Positions 36,400 to 46,870 of a DNA stretch of 64,000 nt are shown piece after piece. The number at the start of each line of letters is the position of its first letter. The first letter of the stretch is position 1. The stretch comes from Thermohahella caldifontis (lineage in GTDB: Bacteria > Pseudomonadota > Gammaproteobacteria > Pseudomonadales > Oleiphilaceae), in the NCBI RefSeq assembly GCF_041153465.1, contig NZ_CP154858.1, forward strand, positions 2,418,001-2,482,000, in the 5' to 3' direction. The translations under genes and the position numbers were made by a program. A model generated the notes under the pieces. The model was given only the letters and a program-made list of their open reading frames with translations. It did no database searches and was not told the origin of the DNA.

Positions 36400-36960
36400 T
36401 CAGTCTCCTTCTTTCAGCAATGCATTGACCACGGCGGCCAGATCATTATACACCGGCACGTGCCCAAGACCCGCCTCCGCGAGCTTTGTTTCACTCTTGC
36501 GGCCCTTCCCCGTTCGGACCAGCGCCAGTGAACAGCCCCGTGCCCGGCCGGCCTCAAGATCGCGGATACTATCACCCACCAGAAGCGCCTGAGCGGGCCT
36601 CAGACCGGTTTTCTCGGCCAACCGATCAATGAGCCCGGGCAGCGGCTTGCGGCAGTCACAGCCGTCCTCCGGGCCGTGCGGGCACCATGCGATGGCGTCA
36701 ATCCGGCCGCCAGCTGCCTCGACAAGGCCCACCAGTTTCCGGTGCATCGCCTCCAGCGCGGACGCGTCGAAGTAGCCGCGGGCCAGACCGCTCTGATTGG
36801 TGGCCACCGTCACCGGCAAGCCGGCCCGGCTGAGACGCGCGATGGCCTCGATACTTCCGGGCAACGGAATCCATTCATCGGGACTGCGGACATAATTGTC
36901 CGAGTCCCGGTTGATGACACCGTCGCGGTCCAGAATGACCCAGCGTATGCTCTCTGTCAT
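36400..36960 (-). CDS. gmhB: D-glycero-beta-D-manno-heptose-1,7-bisphosphate 7-phosphatase
   Basis: HAD-family phosphatase in ADP-heptose synthesis for the lipopolysaccharide core. The 186-residue protein has the nucleophile motif ILDRDGVINRD near residue 10, a zinc-binding Cys/His set (CPHG, CDCRKP) near 93-108 and the final HAD motif LVGDSIRDLEAG. ATG overlaps the glyS stop by 4 bases. Confidence 0.94.
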   Translation of the reverse strand: MTESIRWVILDRDGVINRDSDNYVRSPDEWIPLPGSIEAIARLSRAGLPVTVATNQSGLARGYFDASALEAMHRKLVGLVEAAGGRIDAIAWCPHGPEDGCDCRKPLPGLIDRLAEKTGLRPAQALLVGDSIRDLEAGRARGCSLALVRTGKGRKSETKLAEAGLGHVPVYNDLAAVVNALLKEGD

Positions 36961-39032
36961 TTGGCTGCCTGCAGATGCGCGATGTCCGCCGTCCAGGTCA
37001 GCAGTTTGTGCAGACGGCCCAGCAGCGCGATACGGTTGGCCCGCAGATCCGGCTCTTCCGCCATGACCATGACTTCATCAAAGAACCGGTCCACAGGTGC
37101 CCGGAGACGGGCCAGTGCCGCCATGGCTTCGCCGTAACGGCCTTCGGTCAGCAATGGCGAGACTTCCTGCTCCACCTGATCCAGGGCCTCTGCGAGGGCT
37201 TTCTCGGCCTCATCTGTCAGTTTGACGGGATCAAAGGCTGGCAGGTCACCTTCTGCCTGTTTGGCCAGGATATTGCCCACCCGTTTGCTCGCCGCTGCCA
37301 GCGCTTCCGCCTCTTCGCGGGCCAGGAAGGCTGCCACGGCCAGAACGCGACGATCGAAATCCAGCGGCGCCGTGGGCCGCTTGGCCATGACCGCCTGCAC
37401 AACGGGAGTGGGAATCCCCTGCTCTTCATAAATGCCGAAGAGGCGTTCTAGGGTATAGTTCACGGCGTCTTCCACCGCATTGGCATTGGGCAGGTTGCCG
37501 TGCAGGGAGGCCGCTTCACGGTAGAGATCTTGCAGATCCACCGGCAGTGCGTTTTCAATGATGATGCGCAGGATACCCAGTGCTGCCCGGCGCAGACCAA
37601 AGGGATCGCGTGTGCCCGTGGGGGGCTGGTTGATACCGAAGATGCCCACCAGGGTATCGATCTTGTCGGCCAGCGCAACGGCCTGGCTGACGCCGTTGGC
37701 GGGCACGGCATCCCCGGCAAAACGGGGCTGGTAGTGCTCCCGGATCGCGGACGCAACAGCCTCGGGGTAGCCTTCATGGCGGGCATAGTAGCCGCCCATG
37801 ATGCCCTGAAGTTCGGGGAATTCCAGCACCATCTCGGTCGCGAGGTCGGCCTTGGCCAGTCGTGCCGCCAATGCGGCCTGTTCCGGGTCGCTGCCGATCA
37901 GCGCGGCTATGTGGCCGGCCAGACGGGACATGCGCTCCGCCTTGTCATACAGCGTACCCAGATCCTTCTGGAAGACAATGGAACGCAGACTTTCCAGCCG
38001 TTCGGTCAGGGGAACCTTGCGGTCGGTCTGGAAGAAGAAGCGTGCATCGGACAGCCGCGGACGGATCACCCGCTCGTTGCCTTCCACGACCTGACGCGGA
38101 TCCCGGCTTTCAATGTTGGCGATGGTAATGAAGTGCGGCAGCATGCGGCCCTGATCATCCACAACATGGAAATACTTCTGATTCTCTTTCATGGTGGAAA
38201 TCAGCGCTTCCTGAGGGACTTCAAGGAAGGTCTCCTCGAAATTCCCCAGCAGGGCAACAGGCCATTCGTTGAGTGCCGTCACTTCATCCAGCAGGGCATC
38301 ATCAATCACGGCCTGACCACCGGTCTGGCGGGCGATATCGGTGACCTGCTGGCGAATGCGTTCACGACGGGCTTCAAAATCGGCCAGGACATAGCCGCTT
38401 TCAGCCAGTTTGTCCGGATAATCGGCCGGTGATGTGAGCGACAGGGCCTGAGGGGCGTGATAGCGGTGTCCCCGGGTTTCCCGACCGGCCTCCAGGCCCA
38501 GTATTGTGCCGGGCACCACCTCTTCACCAAGCAGCATCACGAGCCAGTGCACGGGGCGGACAAATTCCACACGGCGGGCACCCCAGCGCATGCGCTTGGG
38601 AATGGGCAGCGCATCCAGAGCCTGACTGACAATCTCCGGCAACAGTTCGGCTGTGGGCTTGCCTGATTCTGTGGTGCGGTAGCCGACCCGGGCACCCTTG
38701 TCGGTTTCGACAGTGATGAGCTGATCGGGCGTGGTACCACAGGAGCGGGCAAAGCCTTCACAGGCCTTCGTGGGTGTACCGTCTTCCTGCCAGGCGGCGG
38801 CCACGGCAGGCCCCAGGCGCTCGATGACCTGATCCGGCTGACGAACCGCCAGGCTGCTGACCTTGACCGCCAACCGTCGCGGCGCGGCAAAATGTCTGAC
38901 CTGCCCCATGTCGAGACGGGCCTGGCGCAGGCCGTTTTCAATCCCCTCTGCAAATGCGCGGGCAAGGGACAGGAGTGCCTTCGGAGGCAGTTCTTCTGTT
39001 CCGAGTTCGACCAGAAAATCGGCTACCTGCAT
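36957..39032 (-). CDS. glyS: glycyl-tRNA synthetase beta subunit
   Basis: Beta chain of the bacterial alpha2beta2 glycyl-tRNA synthetase, mainly for tRNA recognition. The 691-residue protein begins FLVELGTEELPPKAL, the family hallmark, contains a central HD-like region and ends in an anticodon-binding helical domain. Overlaps glyQ by 10 bases. Confidence 0.96.
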   Translation of the reverse strand: MQVADFLVELGTEELPPKALLSLARAFAEGIENGLRQARLDMGQVRHFAAPRRLAVKVSSLAVRQPDQVIERLGPAVAAAWQEDGTPTKACEGFARSCGTTPDQLITVETDKGARVGYRTTESGKPTAELLPEIVSQALDALPIPKRMRWGARRVEFVRPVHWLVMLLGEEVVPGTILGLEAGRETRGHRYHAPQALSLTSPADYPDKLAESGYVLADFEARRERIRQQVTDIARQTGGQAVIDDALLDEVTALNEWPVALLGNFEETFLEVPQEALISTMKENQKYFHVVDDQGRMLPHFITIANIESRDPRQVVEGNERVIRPRLSDARFFFQTDRKVPLTERLESLRSIVFQKDLGTLYDKAERMSRLAGHIAALIGSDPEQAALAARLAKADLATEMVLEFPELQGIMGGYYARHEGYPEAVASAIREHYQPRFAGDAVPANGVSQAVALADKIDTLVGIFGINQPPTGTRDPFGLRRAALGILRIIIENALPVDLQDLYREAASLHGNLPNANAVEDAVNYTLERLFGIYEEQGIPTPVVQAVMAKRPTAPLDFDRRVLAVAAFLAREEAEALAAASKRVGNILAKQAEGDLPAFDPVKLTDEAEKALAEALDQVEQEVSPLLTEGRYGEAMAALARLRAPVDRFFDEVMVMAEEPDLRANRIALLGRLHKLLTWTADIAHLQAAK

Positions 39033-39982
39033 GATGCGTTCTCCTCATTCGCTTGCATGACTTCACGGCGCAGCGCCTCGGGGGCCAGCGGAAAGCCCAG
39101 TTTCAGACGACTGTCAAAGTAGGCCTGGGCAACGGCCCGTGCCAGCGTTCTCACCCGCAGGATAAAACGCTGACGCTCGGTCACGGAGATGGCGTGGCGG
39201 GCATCCAGCAGGTTGAACGTGTGGGATGCCTTGAGCACCATCTCGTAGGCCGGCAGGGGCAATCCCTTCTCCATCAGTCGTTGTGAATCGGCCTCGCACT
39301 GGTCGAACAGGCGGAACAGGAAGTCGGTGTCGGCCTCCTCGAAGTTGTAGCGGGACATTTCCACCTCGTTTTGATGGAAGACGTCGCCGTAGGTGACATC
39401 GCCATCCGGTCCGTGGGTCCAGACCAGGTCATACACCGAGTCCACACCCTGCAGGTACATGGCGATCCGCTCCAGACCGTAGGTGATTTCACCGGTCACC
39501 GGATAACACTCGAGGCCGCCCACCTGCTGGAAATAGGTGAACTGGGTGACTTCCATGCCGTTGAGCCAGACCTCCCAGCCAAGACCCCAGGCCCCCAGTG
39601 TGGGTGATTCCCAGTTGTCCTCGACAAACCGGATGTCATGAACCAGCGGGTCAATCCCCAGGGCACGCAGGGAGTCCAGGTAGAGATCCTGGATATTGTC
39701 CGGCGAGGGCTTCAGCACGACCTGGAACTGGTAGTAGTGCTGCAGACGGTTGGGGTTTTCGCCATAACGGCCATCGGTGGGACGCCGGCTGGGCTGCACG
39801 TAGGCAGCACGCCAGAACTCGGGACCAATGGCTCGCAGGAAGGTGGCCGGGTGAAAGGTTCCTGCACCCACCTCCATGTCCAGCGGCTGCAGGACGACGC
39901 AGCCCTGCTCCGCCCAGTATTGTTGCAACGCCAGGATCAGGCCCTGGAACGTCTTGATATCGGGTTGTTTCGCTTGACTCAC
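39023..39982 (-). CDS. glyQ: glycyl-tRNA synthetase alpha subunit
   Basis: Class II catalytic chain. The motif region FHPATFLRAIGPEFWRAAYVQPSRRPTDGRYGENPNR lies near residues 45-80. The frame is open to 40405, but the family starts with the sequence after GTG 39982 (GTGAGG upstream): SQAKQPDIKTFQGLILALQQYW. That gives 319 residues, slightly longer than in E. coli (303). Divergent from the acyltransferase gene at 40092. Confidence 0.95.
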   Translation of the reverse strand: MSQAKQPDIKTFQGLILALQQYWAEQGCVVLQPLDMEVGAGTFHPATFLRAIGPEFWRAAYVQPSRRPTDGRYGENPNRLQHYYQFQVVLKPSPDNIQDLYLDSLRALGIDPLVHDIRFVEDNWESPTLGAWGLGWEVWLNGMEVTQFTYFQQVGGLECYPVTGEITYGLERIAMYLQGVDSVYDLVWTHGPDGDVTYGDVFHQNEVEMSRYNFEEADTDFLFRLFDQCEADSQRLMEKGLPLPAYEMVLKASHTFNLLDARHAISVTERQRFILRVRTLARAVAQAYFDSRLKLGFPLAPEALRREVMQANEENASCR

Positions 39983-40091
39983 GGCCTCACCACTTTTGTT
40001 AAAAACCAGAATGCCCTGTAGAATAAAACGCCTGATTATACCCCGCGAATCAACCCAATGCAGCCGCGACAGCGGCAGGTGACGTGAATCG

Positions 40092-41000
40092 GTGAACAAA
40101 ACCATGACCCAGCCCGTCTCCCCGCTCCCCTTGCGCCTGTTCAGGTGGCTGGGCCGCCGTCGTTTGAGCACGCTCAGGCGTCTGGGTCGCTGGATCGGGA
40201 CGATGCTCCTTGTCAGTGGCAGCGGCCCGGCACGGGTCACACGTATCAACATCGGCTTGTGCTTTCCTGAACTCACGGATCCGGAGCAGCGGGCGCTGGT
40301 CCGGGCATCCCTGGTGGAAACCGTGCGGACGGGACTGGAAATGGCCTGGTCATGGGAGCAGCCGGTGGACAAGGTGCTGAGCCATATCGAGACGGTGGAG
40401 GACACCCAGGCACTGACGGCGGACGAGCGGGGATTGATTGTGCTGGCACCTCACCTGGGCAACTGGGAAGTACTGGGGCTCTGGCTCGGCCAGACACAGC
40501 CACGCATGGCCAGCCTCTATGCCCCGCCCCATCAGACCTGGCTGGAACCCTACATGCGCGCCGCCCGGGAACGCTCGGGTGCCACGCTTCACCCCACCGA
40601 TCGTCGTGGCGTCATGCAGCTGACGCGCTGCCTGCGCGAGGGGGGCACGGTGGGTATTCTGCCGGATCAGGAGCCGGATTTCAGTGCCGGACAGTTTGCA
40701 CCCTTCTTCGGCATTGCGGCCAATACCATGACGCTGGCCGCCAAGCTGGCCCGGCGTACCGGTGCGCGGGCGGTGGTTGCGGCAGCCCTGAGAACACCGG
40801 GCGGGTTCCGTATCGTTTCCGAGCCGGTGCCGGAAGCCTTCTACGCGGACGACCTGCCCACCGCACTGACTGCCATGAACACGGCCATCGAGAGCCTGGT
40901 GCGCAAAGCCCCGGCCCAGTATCAGTGGGAATACAAGCGTTTCAAGCGCCGGCCGGAGAAGGGCTTGCCCCATTTCTATGATCGCAACCGGCTGACCTGA
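40092..41000 (+). CDS. lipid A biosynthesis lauroyl/myristoyl-type acyltransferase
   Basis: Late acyltransferase family (LpxL/LpxM/HtrB). The 302-residue protein has an N-terminal basic-hydrophobic anchor, the catalytic HLGNWE (HX4E) near residue 119, and ILPDQEPDFSAGQFAPFFG near 185-205. Which acyl position it serves cannot be told. The chosen start is GTG 40092 with AGGTGA 9 bases upstream; an ATG at 40104 is also possible. Alone on the plus strand, between glyQ and the unknown lipoprotein gene. Confidence 0.88.
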   Translation: MNKTMTQPVSPLPLRLFRWLGRRRLSTLRRLGRWIGTMLLVSGSGPARVTRINIGLCFPELTDPEQRALVRASLVETVRTGLEMAWSWEQPVDKVLSHIETVEDTQALTADERGLIVLAPHLGNWEVLGLWLGQTQPRMASLYAPPHQTWLEPYMRAARERSGATLHPTDRRGVMQLTRCLREGGTVGILPDQEPDFSAGQFAPFFGIAANTMTLAAKLARRTGARAVVAAALRTPGGFRIVSEPVPEAFYADDLPTALTAMNTAIESLVRKAPAQYQWEYKRFKRRPEKGLPHFYDRNRLT

Positions 41001-41027
41001 GCCGCCGGTTGCTCGTGGCATTGCGAT

Positions 41028-42587
41028 TTATCTGAAACGAATGCTGTCACCGGATGCGGGATCGACGCTGACACTGGTGCCTTTGAGCGAGTTACCGGAA
41101 GAGAGATTCAGGCTGTAGACCGAGTCGAGCGTTGAGACACCGGACTTGGCATGAATGAGCATCAGTGTCCAGGTCTTGTTGGCCGCATCCACATCCAGCA
41201 CGTCCGAATCTTCCACCAGTTGTCCGTATTGGGCGTATTCAGCCAAGCTGACGGGTTCCACCCAGCTCAGGATACGTTTGACGGGTCTGTTGTCGCCCTG
41301 ATCGTAACGGTAGTAGCGCAGCAACCGGGTTTCCCGCCCGTCTTCCGTATACACAGGCATGCGTACCCAGCGGGCGTTGTTCAGAGTCGTGGTGACTGAC
41401 TGCGTCGCTTCACTCCAGACAAAACCGGTGTAATCGGTGCCGTCATGAGTGCTGTAGAACAGGTAGCCATCCACTGCGACCACATCGCCCTTGAGGTTGC
41501 CGGCCACGGACACGACGCTTCCATCCGTGCGGTTGACGGCAATCAGGGTATCACTGCCACCGTGCTGGCCCTGAATGTAGAACCAGGCATTGCTGTACGC
41601 CGCCAGAGATTCCGGAGTATCCAGAGCACCGGATAAATCAGCCACCAGGGAATTGACGGTTTCGTCTTCCGCAATGGTCACTACGGAATGTCCGTCAACC
41701 GCCACCAGCAGTGTATTGGCATCTCCCGTCATTGCGGGTACCGGTTCAACGAAAGCGGGCGTCTGGCTGAAGCGGTGCACCAGCGTGGACGTTCCCGTCC
41801 CTTCTGTCATCAGCGTCACGGGAACCCGGTATACGTCGGGCCCCCGGCGGATCCAGAAATCGCCGTCACCACGCTGCCAGGCATCCATTACACCGCTTGT
41901 GGTGCTCAACGTCGCTTTTTCGTTGCCGGCACTGTCGTAAAGGCGAATACCGGTATCCACAGCCTCCGCAAAGCCGGTCAGACTGCCATCGGACGCATTC
42001 AGGGCCAGCCCTTCCAGGCGATGCCGGTAGCTGCCTGCCGGGGCATCCGTGGGCGCGGCATCGGCCGGGGTTTCATACCAGGTATCGTCTGCGGTCCCGC
42101 ATATGGCGTCCGTCCCCGCGGCCTGAACCACCAGTGTCAGGGAGGACAGGCCCACGCCGTTCTGGAAGCTGTTGATCTTGCCCGGACAGAGCTTGGTGTT
42201 CAGCGAGGAAATCTGGGTTGGCGTTTCGTCGGCAGGGTCCAGCCGGAAGAGGCGACCACCATCTTCCATGAATGCCCAGGCTGTGGTGTAGCGGGATTCG
42301 CCCAGAAACACCTCCGGGCGGTAGAACTGGGCCTGATCACTGATGTTCACTCGCGTCACGGTGGTGGAGCCCACGGCCAGCCGGTAAATGCTGTTGACCC
42401 CGCTGGTCCGGGATTTCAGATAGTAGGTGTATTCGATGGCCGGAAAATCCGCCACATTCAGCACGACCTGGGGTTTGGGTTCGGGCTTGACCGCCTTGGG
42501 CGGTTCCGGTGGCGGGCCATCATTGCTGCAGCCCGTCAGCGCGGCAATGAGTGTTGCGCAAGCCAGTTTCCGAATGTGCGTGACCAT
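41028..42587 (-). CDS. putative lipoprotein, beta-propeller-like, unknown function
   Basis: The 519-residue protein has a lipoprotein signal (LIAALTGC, Cys20), a short Pro/Lys-rich linker (residues about 24-40), and then a body of repeating short strands with many Asp/Gly/Thr turns that could form a beta-propeller. No catalytic motif seen. Gene order suggests nothing beyond a cell-envelope location. It is probably outer-membrane or inner-membrane anchored: residue +2 is Ser, which favours the outer membrane. Convergent with the acyltransferase gene. Confidence 0.7.
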   Translation of the reverse strand: MVTHIRKLACATLIAALTGCSNDGPPPEPPKAVKPEPKPQVVLNVADFPAIEYTYYLKSRTSGVNSIYRLAVGSTTVTRVNISDQAQFYRPEVFLGESRYTTAWAFMEDGGRLFRLDPADETPTQISSLNTKLCPGKINSFQNGVGLSSLTLVVQAAGTDAICGTADDTWYETPADAAPTDAPAGSYRHRLEGLALNASDGSLTGFAEAVDTGIRLYDSAGNEKATLSTTSGVMDAWQRGDGDFWIRRGPDVYRVPVTLMTEGTGTSTLVHRFSQTPAFVEPVPAMTGDANTLLVAVDGHSVVTIAEDETVNSLVADLSGALDTPESLAAYSNAWFYIQGQHGGSDTLIAVNRTDGSVVSVAGNLKGDVVAVDGYLFYSTHDGTDYTGFVWSEATQSVTTTLNNARWVRMPVYTEDGRETRLLRYYRYDQGDNRPVKRILSWVEPVSLAEYAQYGQLVEDSDVLDVDAANKTWTLMLIHAKSGVSTLDSVYSLNLSSGNSLKGTSVSVDPASGDSIRFR

Positions 42588-42682
42588 GAATCCTTCCGCT
42601 GTGTGACCGTATGTATCCGTACTTTACCGGAAGGTTGCGCGGGATTTTTTGAACCATTGCGCCGTTTTGAACAAAAACCGGC

Positions 42683-44136
42683 TTACCGGCGCCAAAATGC
42701 CGGGGTGAACAGGACCAGCAGGGTGAAGACTTCCAGCCGCCCGAGAATCATGGCGAAACTCAGCACCCACTTGGCCAGATCCGGCAGGTTGCCGTAGTGC
42801 AGCGCCACGTCGCCCAGGCCCGGGCCCAGATTGTTCAGGGTGGCCGCCACCGCCGACCAGGCGGTGATCTGATCCAGTCCCAGCGCCAGCAGGATGACCA
42901 GCATCAGCGTGAACATGAACATGTAGACGGAGAAGAACCCCCATACGGCTTCGAGCACCCGCTCGGAGACGATGCGCCGGCCCAGCTTGACCTGAATCAC
43001 CGCATTGGGGTGGATCAGGCGGATCAGCTCCCGCGTGCCTTGCTTGTAGATGAGCAGGATACGGATGACTTTCATGCCCCCGCCGGTGGATCCGGCACAG
43101 CCTCCGGCAAATGACAGCACCAGCAGCAGGAAGGGCAGCGCCAGCGGCCAGCCGGAGAAGTCCGCCGTTCCGAATCCGGTGGTCGTGGCGATGGAGACCA
43201 CTTCAAACAGTCCCCGACGCACGGCTTCCAAGGGGGCATAGGTTTCCGTGGCAATCAGAAAGCCGATGGTGATCACGCTGGCACCTGCCAGCAGCGCGGC
43301 GTAGAAACGGAATTCGGCATCGCGCAGGTAGAAACCGGGATTGAAGGCCTTGGGTCGCCAAGCCATGAAATGTAGGGCGAAGTTGATGCCGGAAATGAAC
43401 ATGAAGATGATGGCAATCATCTCGATCAGCGGGCTGTTGAAGTAGCCGATGGAGGCATCGTGGGTGGAAAAACCCCGATGGCGACCGTGGCAAAGCTGTG
43501 CGAAATCGCATCGAAGGCGTCCATGCCGGCCAGATAATAGGCCAGGGCACAGGCCACCGTCAGACCCAGATAGATATACCACAGGGCCTGGGCGGTCTCG
43601 GTGATGCGGGGTGTCAGCTTGGTGTCCTTCACCGGGCCGGGCGCTTCGGCACGATAGAGCTGCATGCCTCCGATACCGAGCATGGGCAGAATGGCGACCG
43701 CCAGAACGATGATACCCATGCCACCCAGCCACTGCAGTTGCTGGCGGTACCAGAGAATGGACTTGGGCAGGGCGTCAATACCGGTGATGACCGTGGCGCC
43801 CGTGGTGGTCAGCCCCGAAACGGATTCGAAGATGGCATCGGCCACACTCAGGTGAGGATTTTCGCTGAGCATGAGGGGCACTGCCCCGCTGATACCCAGC
43901 GTCAGCCAGAACAGGGACGTGATGATGAACCCGTCGCGCACACGCAATTCCTGATGTGCCTTGCTGAAAGGGGCCCAGACGAGGGTTCCGGTCACCAGCA
44001 GCAGGATGAAGGCGGATATGAAGGGCTGCATGTGCCCGTCGTTGTACAGGGCGGACACGATGATGGGCGGGATCATGGTGAAGCTGAACACCATGATCAG
44101 CAGGCCCAGTATGCGTGCGACAGTAGAAAAGTGCAT
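42683..44136 (-). CDS. trkH: Trk potassium uptake protein TrkH, with apparent 1-base frameshift
   Basis: Membrane subunit of a Trk-type K+ importer. The N-terminal part runs from ATG 44136 to AISHSFATVAIG, after which the frame drifts; the C-terminal part continues in the next frame as FSTHDASIGYFNSPLIEMI and ends at 42683. The break is at a G4-T5 run (plus strand 43469-43477); one more G restores a 484-residue protein (E. coli 483). Filter-type loops are visible (GLTTTGATV, SIATTTGFG, FAGGCAGSTGGGMK). Likely a base-calling error, otherwise a broken gene. Two bases after trkA. Confidence 0.88.
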
Positions 44137-44138
44137 CG

Positions 44139-45527
44139 TCAGAAGAAGCCCAGGCCCACGGCAAACAGGCGTTCCACCTGTGCCACCTGCGACTTGTCCA
44201 CCACGAACACGATGACATGATCATCCGGCTGGATCCGCAGGTGATCATGGGCGATCAGCACTTCGCCGGGCCGCACGATGGCTCCGATGGTGGCGCCCGG
44301 TGGCAGATCCACCTCGTCCAGGCGCTTGCCGATGACCCTGGAGGTCTTGTGATCGCCCTTGGCGACCACTTCGATGGCCTCGGCGGCACCCTTGCGCAGG
44401 GAGTGTACGTTGACAATTTCGCCGTGGCGCACGTAGGTCAGCAGGCTGCCGATGGTGATCTGTTGGGGGGAAATGGCGATATCGATGTCACCGCCCTGAA
44501 TCAGATCCACGTAGTCCGGGTTGTTGATCAGCGCCATGACCTTGCGCGTGCCCAGATGCTTGGCCAGCATGGCCGCCATGATGTTGGCCTCGTCGTCGTT
44601 GGTCACCGCACAGAACACGTCCGTTGCCTCAATGTTTTCTTCCTTGAGGATGTCCTTGTCCGCCACATTTCCGTGCAGCACGATGGTGCGGGTCAGGGCT
44701 TCGGTCAGTTCGTGGCAGCGTTGCAGATTGCGGTCGATGATCTTGACGTTGTAACGCTGCTCCAGAGCCTTGGCCAGACGCAGCCCGATGTTGCCGCCGC
44801 CGGCTATGATGATGCGTTTGTTGGGCTGTTCCTTGGGGGAGAGTTCGGTCATCACCGTGCGGATGTGGTTGGCCGCGGCGATGAAAAACACTTCGTCGCC
44901 TTCCTGAATGACCGTGTCCCCGGTAGGAATGATGGCCCCTTCCCGTCCCCGTTCACGGCGGTAGATGGCAGCCACCCGCGTGTCGATGTGGGGCAGATGC
45001 TCGCGCAGGTGACGGATGGCCTTGCCGACCAGCAGACCGCCGGCCTTGGCCCGGATTGCCACAAGACGGACTTTCCCGTCAGCGAAGTCGAGCACCTGCA
45101 GGGCGCCGGGATACTCGATCAGCCGGGTGATGTAATCGGTCACCACGTCTTCGGGACTGATGATGACATTGATGGGAAAGCCCTTTTCTCCCTCAAAAAG
45201 CTCCGGACGGCTGATGTAGTCGGCAGCACGAATCCGGCTGATCAGGGTGGGGATGTTGAACATGCGCTTGGCGATGGTGCAGGCGACCATGTTCACCTCA
45301 TCACTGTTGGTCACGGCGATCAGCAGTTCCGTATCCTCGGCACCGGCCTGACGCATGATGGCGGGATGGGAGGCCTTGCCCTGCACGGTCCGGATATCAA
45401 TGCGGTCCTGCAGGTGGCGCAGACGATCCATGTTGCTGTCCACGACGGTGATGTCATTGCGCTCATTGGCCAGATGATAGGCCAGCGTGCCACCCACCTG
45501 TCCGGCACCCAAAATGAGGATTTTCAT
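44139..45527 (-). CDS. trkA: Trk potassium transporter regulatory subunit TrkA
   Basis: Cytoplasmic NAD-binding subunit that gates TrkH. The 462-residue protein has two RCK units: GAGQVGGTLAYHLA at residue 7 and GGGNIGLRLAKALE near 240, each followed by a C-terminal TrkA-C type domain. Overlaps the rsmB stop by 4 bases and precedes trkH by 2 bases. Confidence 0.96.
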   Translation of the reverse strand: MKILILGAGQVGGTLAYHLANERNDITVVDSNMDRLRHLQDRIDIRTVQGKASHPAIMRQAGAEDTELLIAVTNSDEVNMVACTIAKRMFNIPTLISRIRAADYISRPELFEGEKGFPINVIISPEDVVTDYITRLIEYPGALQVLDFADGKVRLVAIRAKAGGLLVGKAIRHLREHLPHIDTRVAAIYRRERGREGAIIPTGDTVIQEGDEVFFIAAANHIRTVMTELSPKEQPNKRIIIAGGGNIGLRLAKALEQRYNVKIIDRNLQRCHELTEALTRTIVLHGNVADKDILKEENIEATDVFCAVTNDDEANIMAAMLAKHLGTRKVMALINNPDYVDLIQGGDIDIAISPQQITIGSLLTYVRHGEIVNVHSLRKGAAEAIEVVAKGDHKTSRVIGKRLDEVDLPPGATIGAIVRPGEVLIAHDHLRIQPDDHVIVFVVDKSQVAQVERLFAVGLGFF

Positions 45528-46867
45528 GTTTCAGCCCTGTGTGCGTCTTTTTCAAGCAAAGCGTAGTAGAAACCGTCGTGACCGTTGAGTTCCGGCAATA
45601 GCTGTCGGCCCCAGGCAGAGGCCACGCCGGACGCGACATCCGGCACCCTGACCCGTGCCCGGCTGCGCTGGCAGAACGCCTCGATCACCCGATCGTTTTC
45701 ATCATGCAGCACCGAACAGGTGGCGTAGAGTAACCGGCCACCGGGTTTCAGCAACGGCCAGAGCGTGTCCAGCAACCGGCCCTGCAGCGTAGCCAGCGCC
45801 CGGATGTCATCGGCCCGTCTCAGGAAGCGGATATCCGGATGCCGGCGCATCACGCCGGTAGCGCTGCACGGCGCATCCAGCAGGATGGCATCGAAATGGC
45901 GGCCATCCCACCAGCTTTCGGGGGTTGCCGCATCGGCAGTCACCACCTGGGCATGGACGTGGCAACGGTTCAGATAGTCACATGTGCGTTCGTGGCGGGC
46001 CGCATCCACATCCAGACTCAGCAGCTCAATATCCCGGCAGGCTTCGAGTAGTGCAACCGTCTTGCCTCCGGGGGCGGCACAGGCATCCAGAATGCGCTCG
46101 CCGGCCTGCGGGTGCAGCAATTCCGCGGCCAGTTGGGCCGCTTCATCCTGAACACTGACCCAGCCCGCCTCAAAGCCGGGCAGCTCGTCCACGCCCACCG
46201 GTTGTTCCAGCTGAATGCCCTGGGGGCTCAGTGCCGTGGCGTGAGCATGGATGCCCGCTTCCCTGAGTGTCTCGAGATAGTCATCGCGTGTGATGAAGTG
46301 GCGGTTGACCCGCAGTGTCATCGGTGCGGGGGTTGCCAGATCCGCTGCGATGGCCTGCCAGCGTTCCGGGTAGTCCTTCTGCAGGTGAGTGAGCAACCAC
46401 TCCGGTACCTCGTGCTGGCACCGGGAATCATTGCGCAGCTGATCTTGCACCGATTCCCGGTTGCGCTGGATTTCCCGAAGGACCGCGTTGACCAGGCTGC
46501 TGGCCCAGTTCTTCTTCAGATTGCGGGTGGCCTTGACCGCCTCATTCACGACGGCGTAGTCGGGAATGGCCTGAAACAGCAACTGAAAGACAGAAACCCG
46601 CAACAGAATTTCAATGTCCCGGTCCTTGGGTTTGAAAGGCTTTTCGATACAGGTCTCCAGTGCAACGGTCAGGGCATTGTGGTGGCGCAGTACGCCGTAG
46701 GTCAGGGCCTGAAAGAGACTGCGATCGGCGTCCTTGACGCGGGGGCGCATGTCACGCATGACCTCTGCCAGCGACCGGCCTTTCTCCAGTACGGCCTGAA
46801 GAGCTTCCACGGCCGCCAGGCGGGCAGTCAGGACATGGGCGGTGCGGGTCTTGTTCTTTTTGGGCAT
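45524..46867 (-). CDS. rsmB: 16S rRNA (cytosine967-C5)-methyltransferase
   Basis: Methylates C967 of 16S rRNA. The 447-residue protein has an N-terminal NusB-like RNA-binding domain (about residues 10-140) and a SAM domain with DACAAPGGKT near 257 and the catalytic segment DAPCSATGV (PC motif) near 327. Three bases after fmt. Confidence 0.95.
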   Translation of the reverse strand: MPKKNKTRTAHVLTARLAAVEALQAVLEKGRSLAEVMRDMRPRVKDADRSLFQALTYGVLRHHNALTVALETCIEKPFKPKDRDIEILLRVSVFQLLFQAIPDYAVVNEAVKATRNLKKNWASSLVNAVLREIQRNRESVQDQLRNDSRCQHEVPEWLLTHLQKDYPERWQAIAADLATPAPMTLRVNRHFITRDDYLETLREAGIHAHATALSPQGIQLEQPVGVDELPGFEAGWVSVQDEAAQLAAELLHPQAGERILDACAAPGGKTVALLEACRDIELLSLDVDAARHERTCDYLNRCHVHAQVVTADAATPESWWDGRHFDAILLDAPCSATGVMRRHPDIRFLRRADDIRALATLQGRLLDTLWPLLKPGGRLLYATCSVLHDENDRVIEAFCQRSRARVRVPDVASGVASAWGRQLLPELNGHDGFYYALLEKDAHRAET

Positions 46868-46870
46868 GGC

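Noticed and set aside
43426..44136. Two separate trkH-like genes
   Set aside because: The two pieces are non-overlapping parts of one protein joined by a single-base shift, not paralogues.
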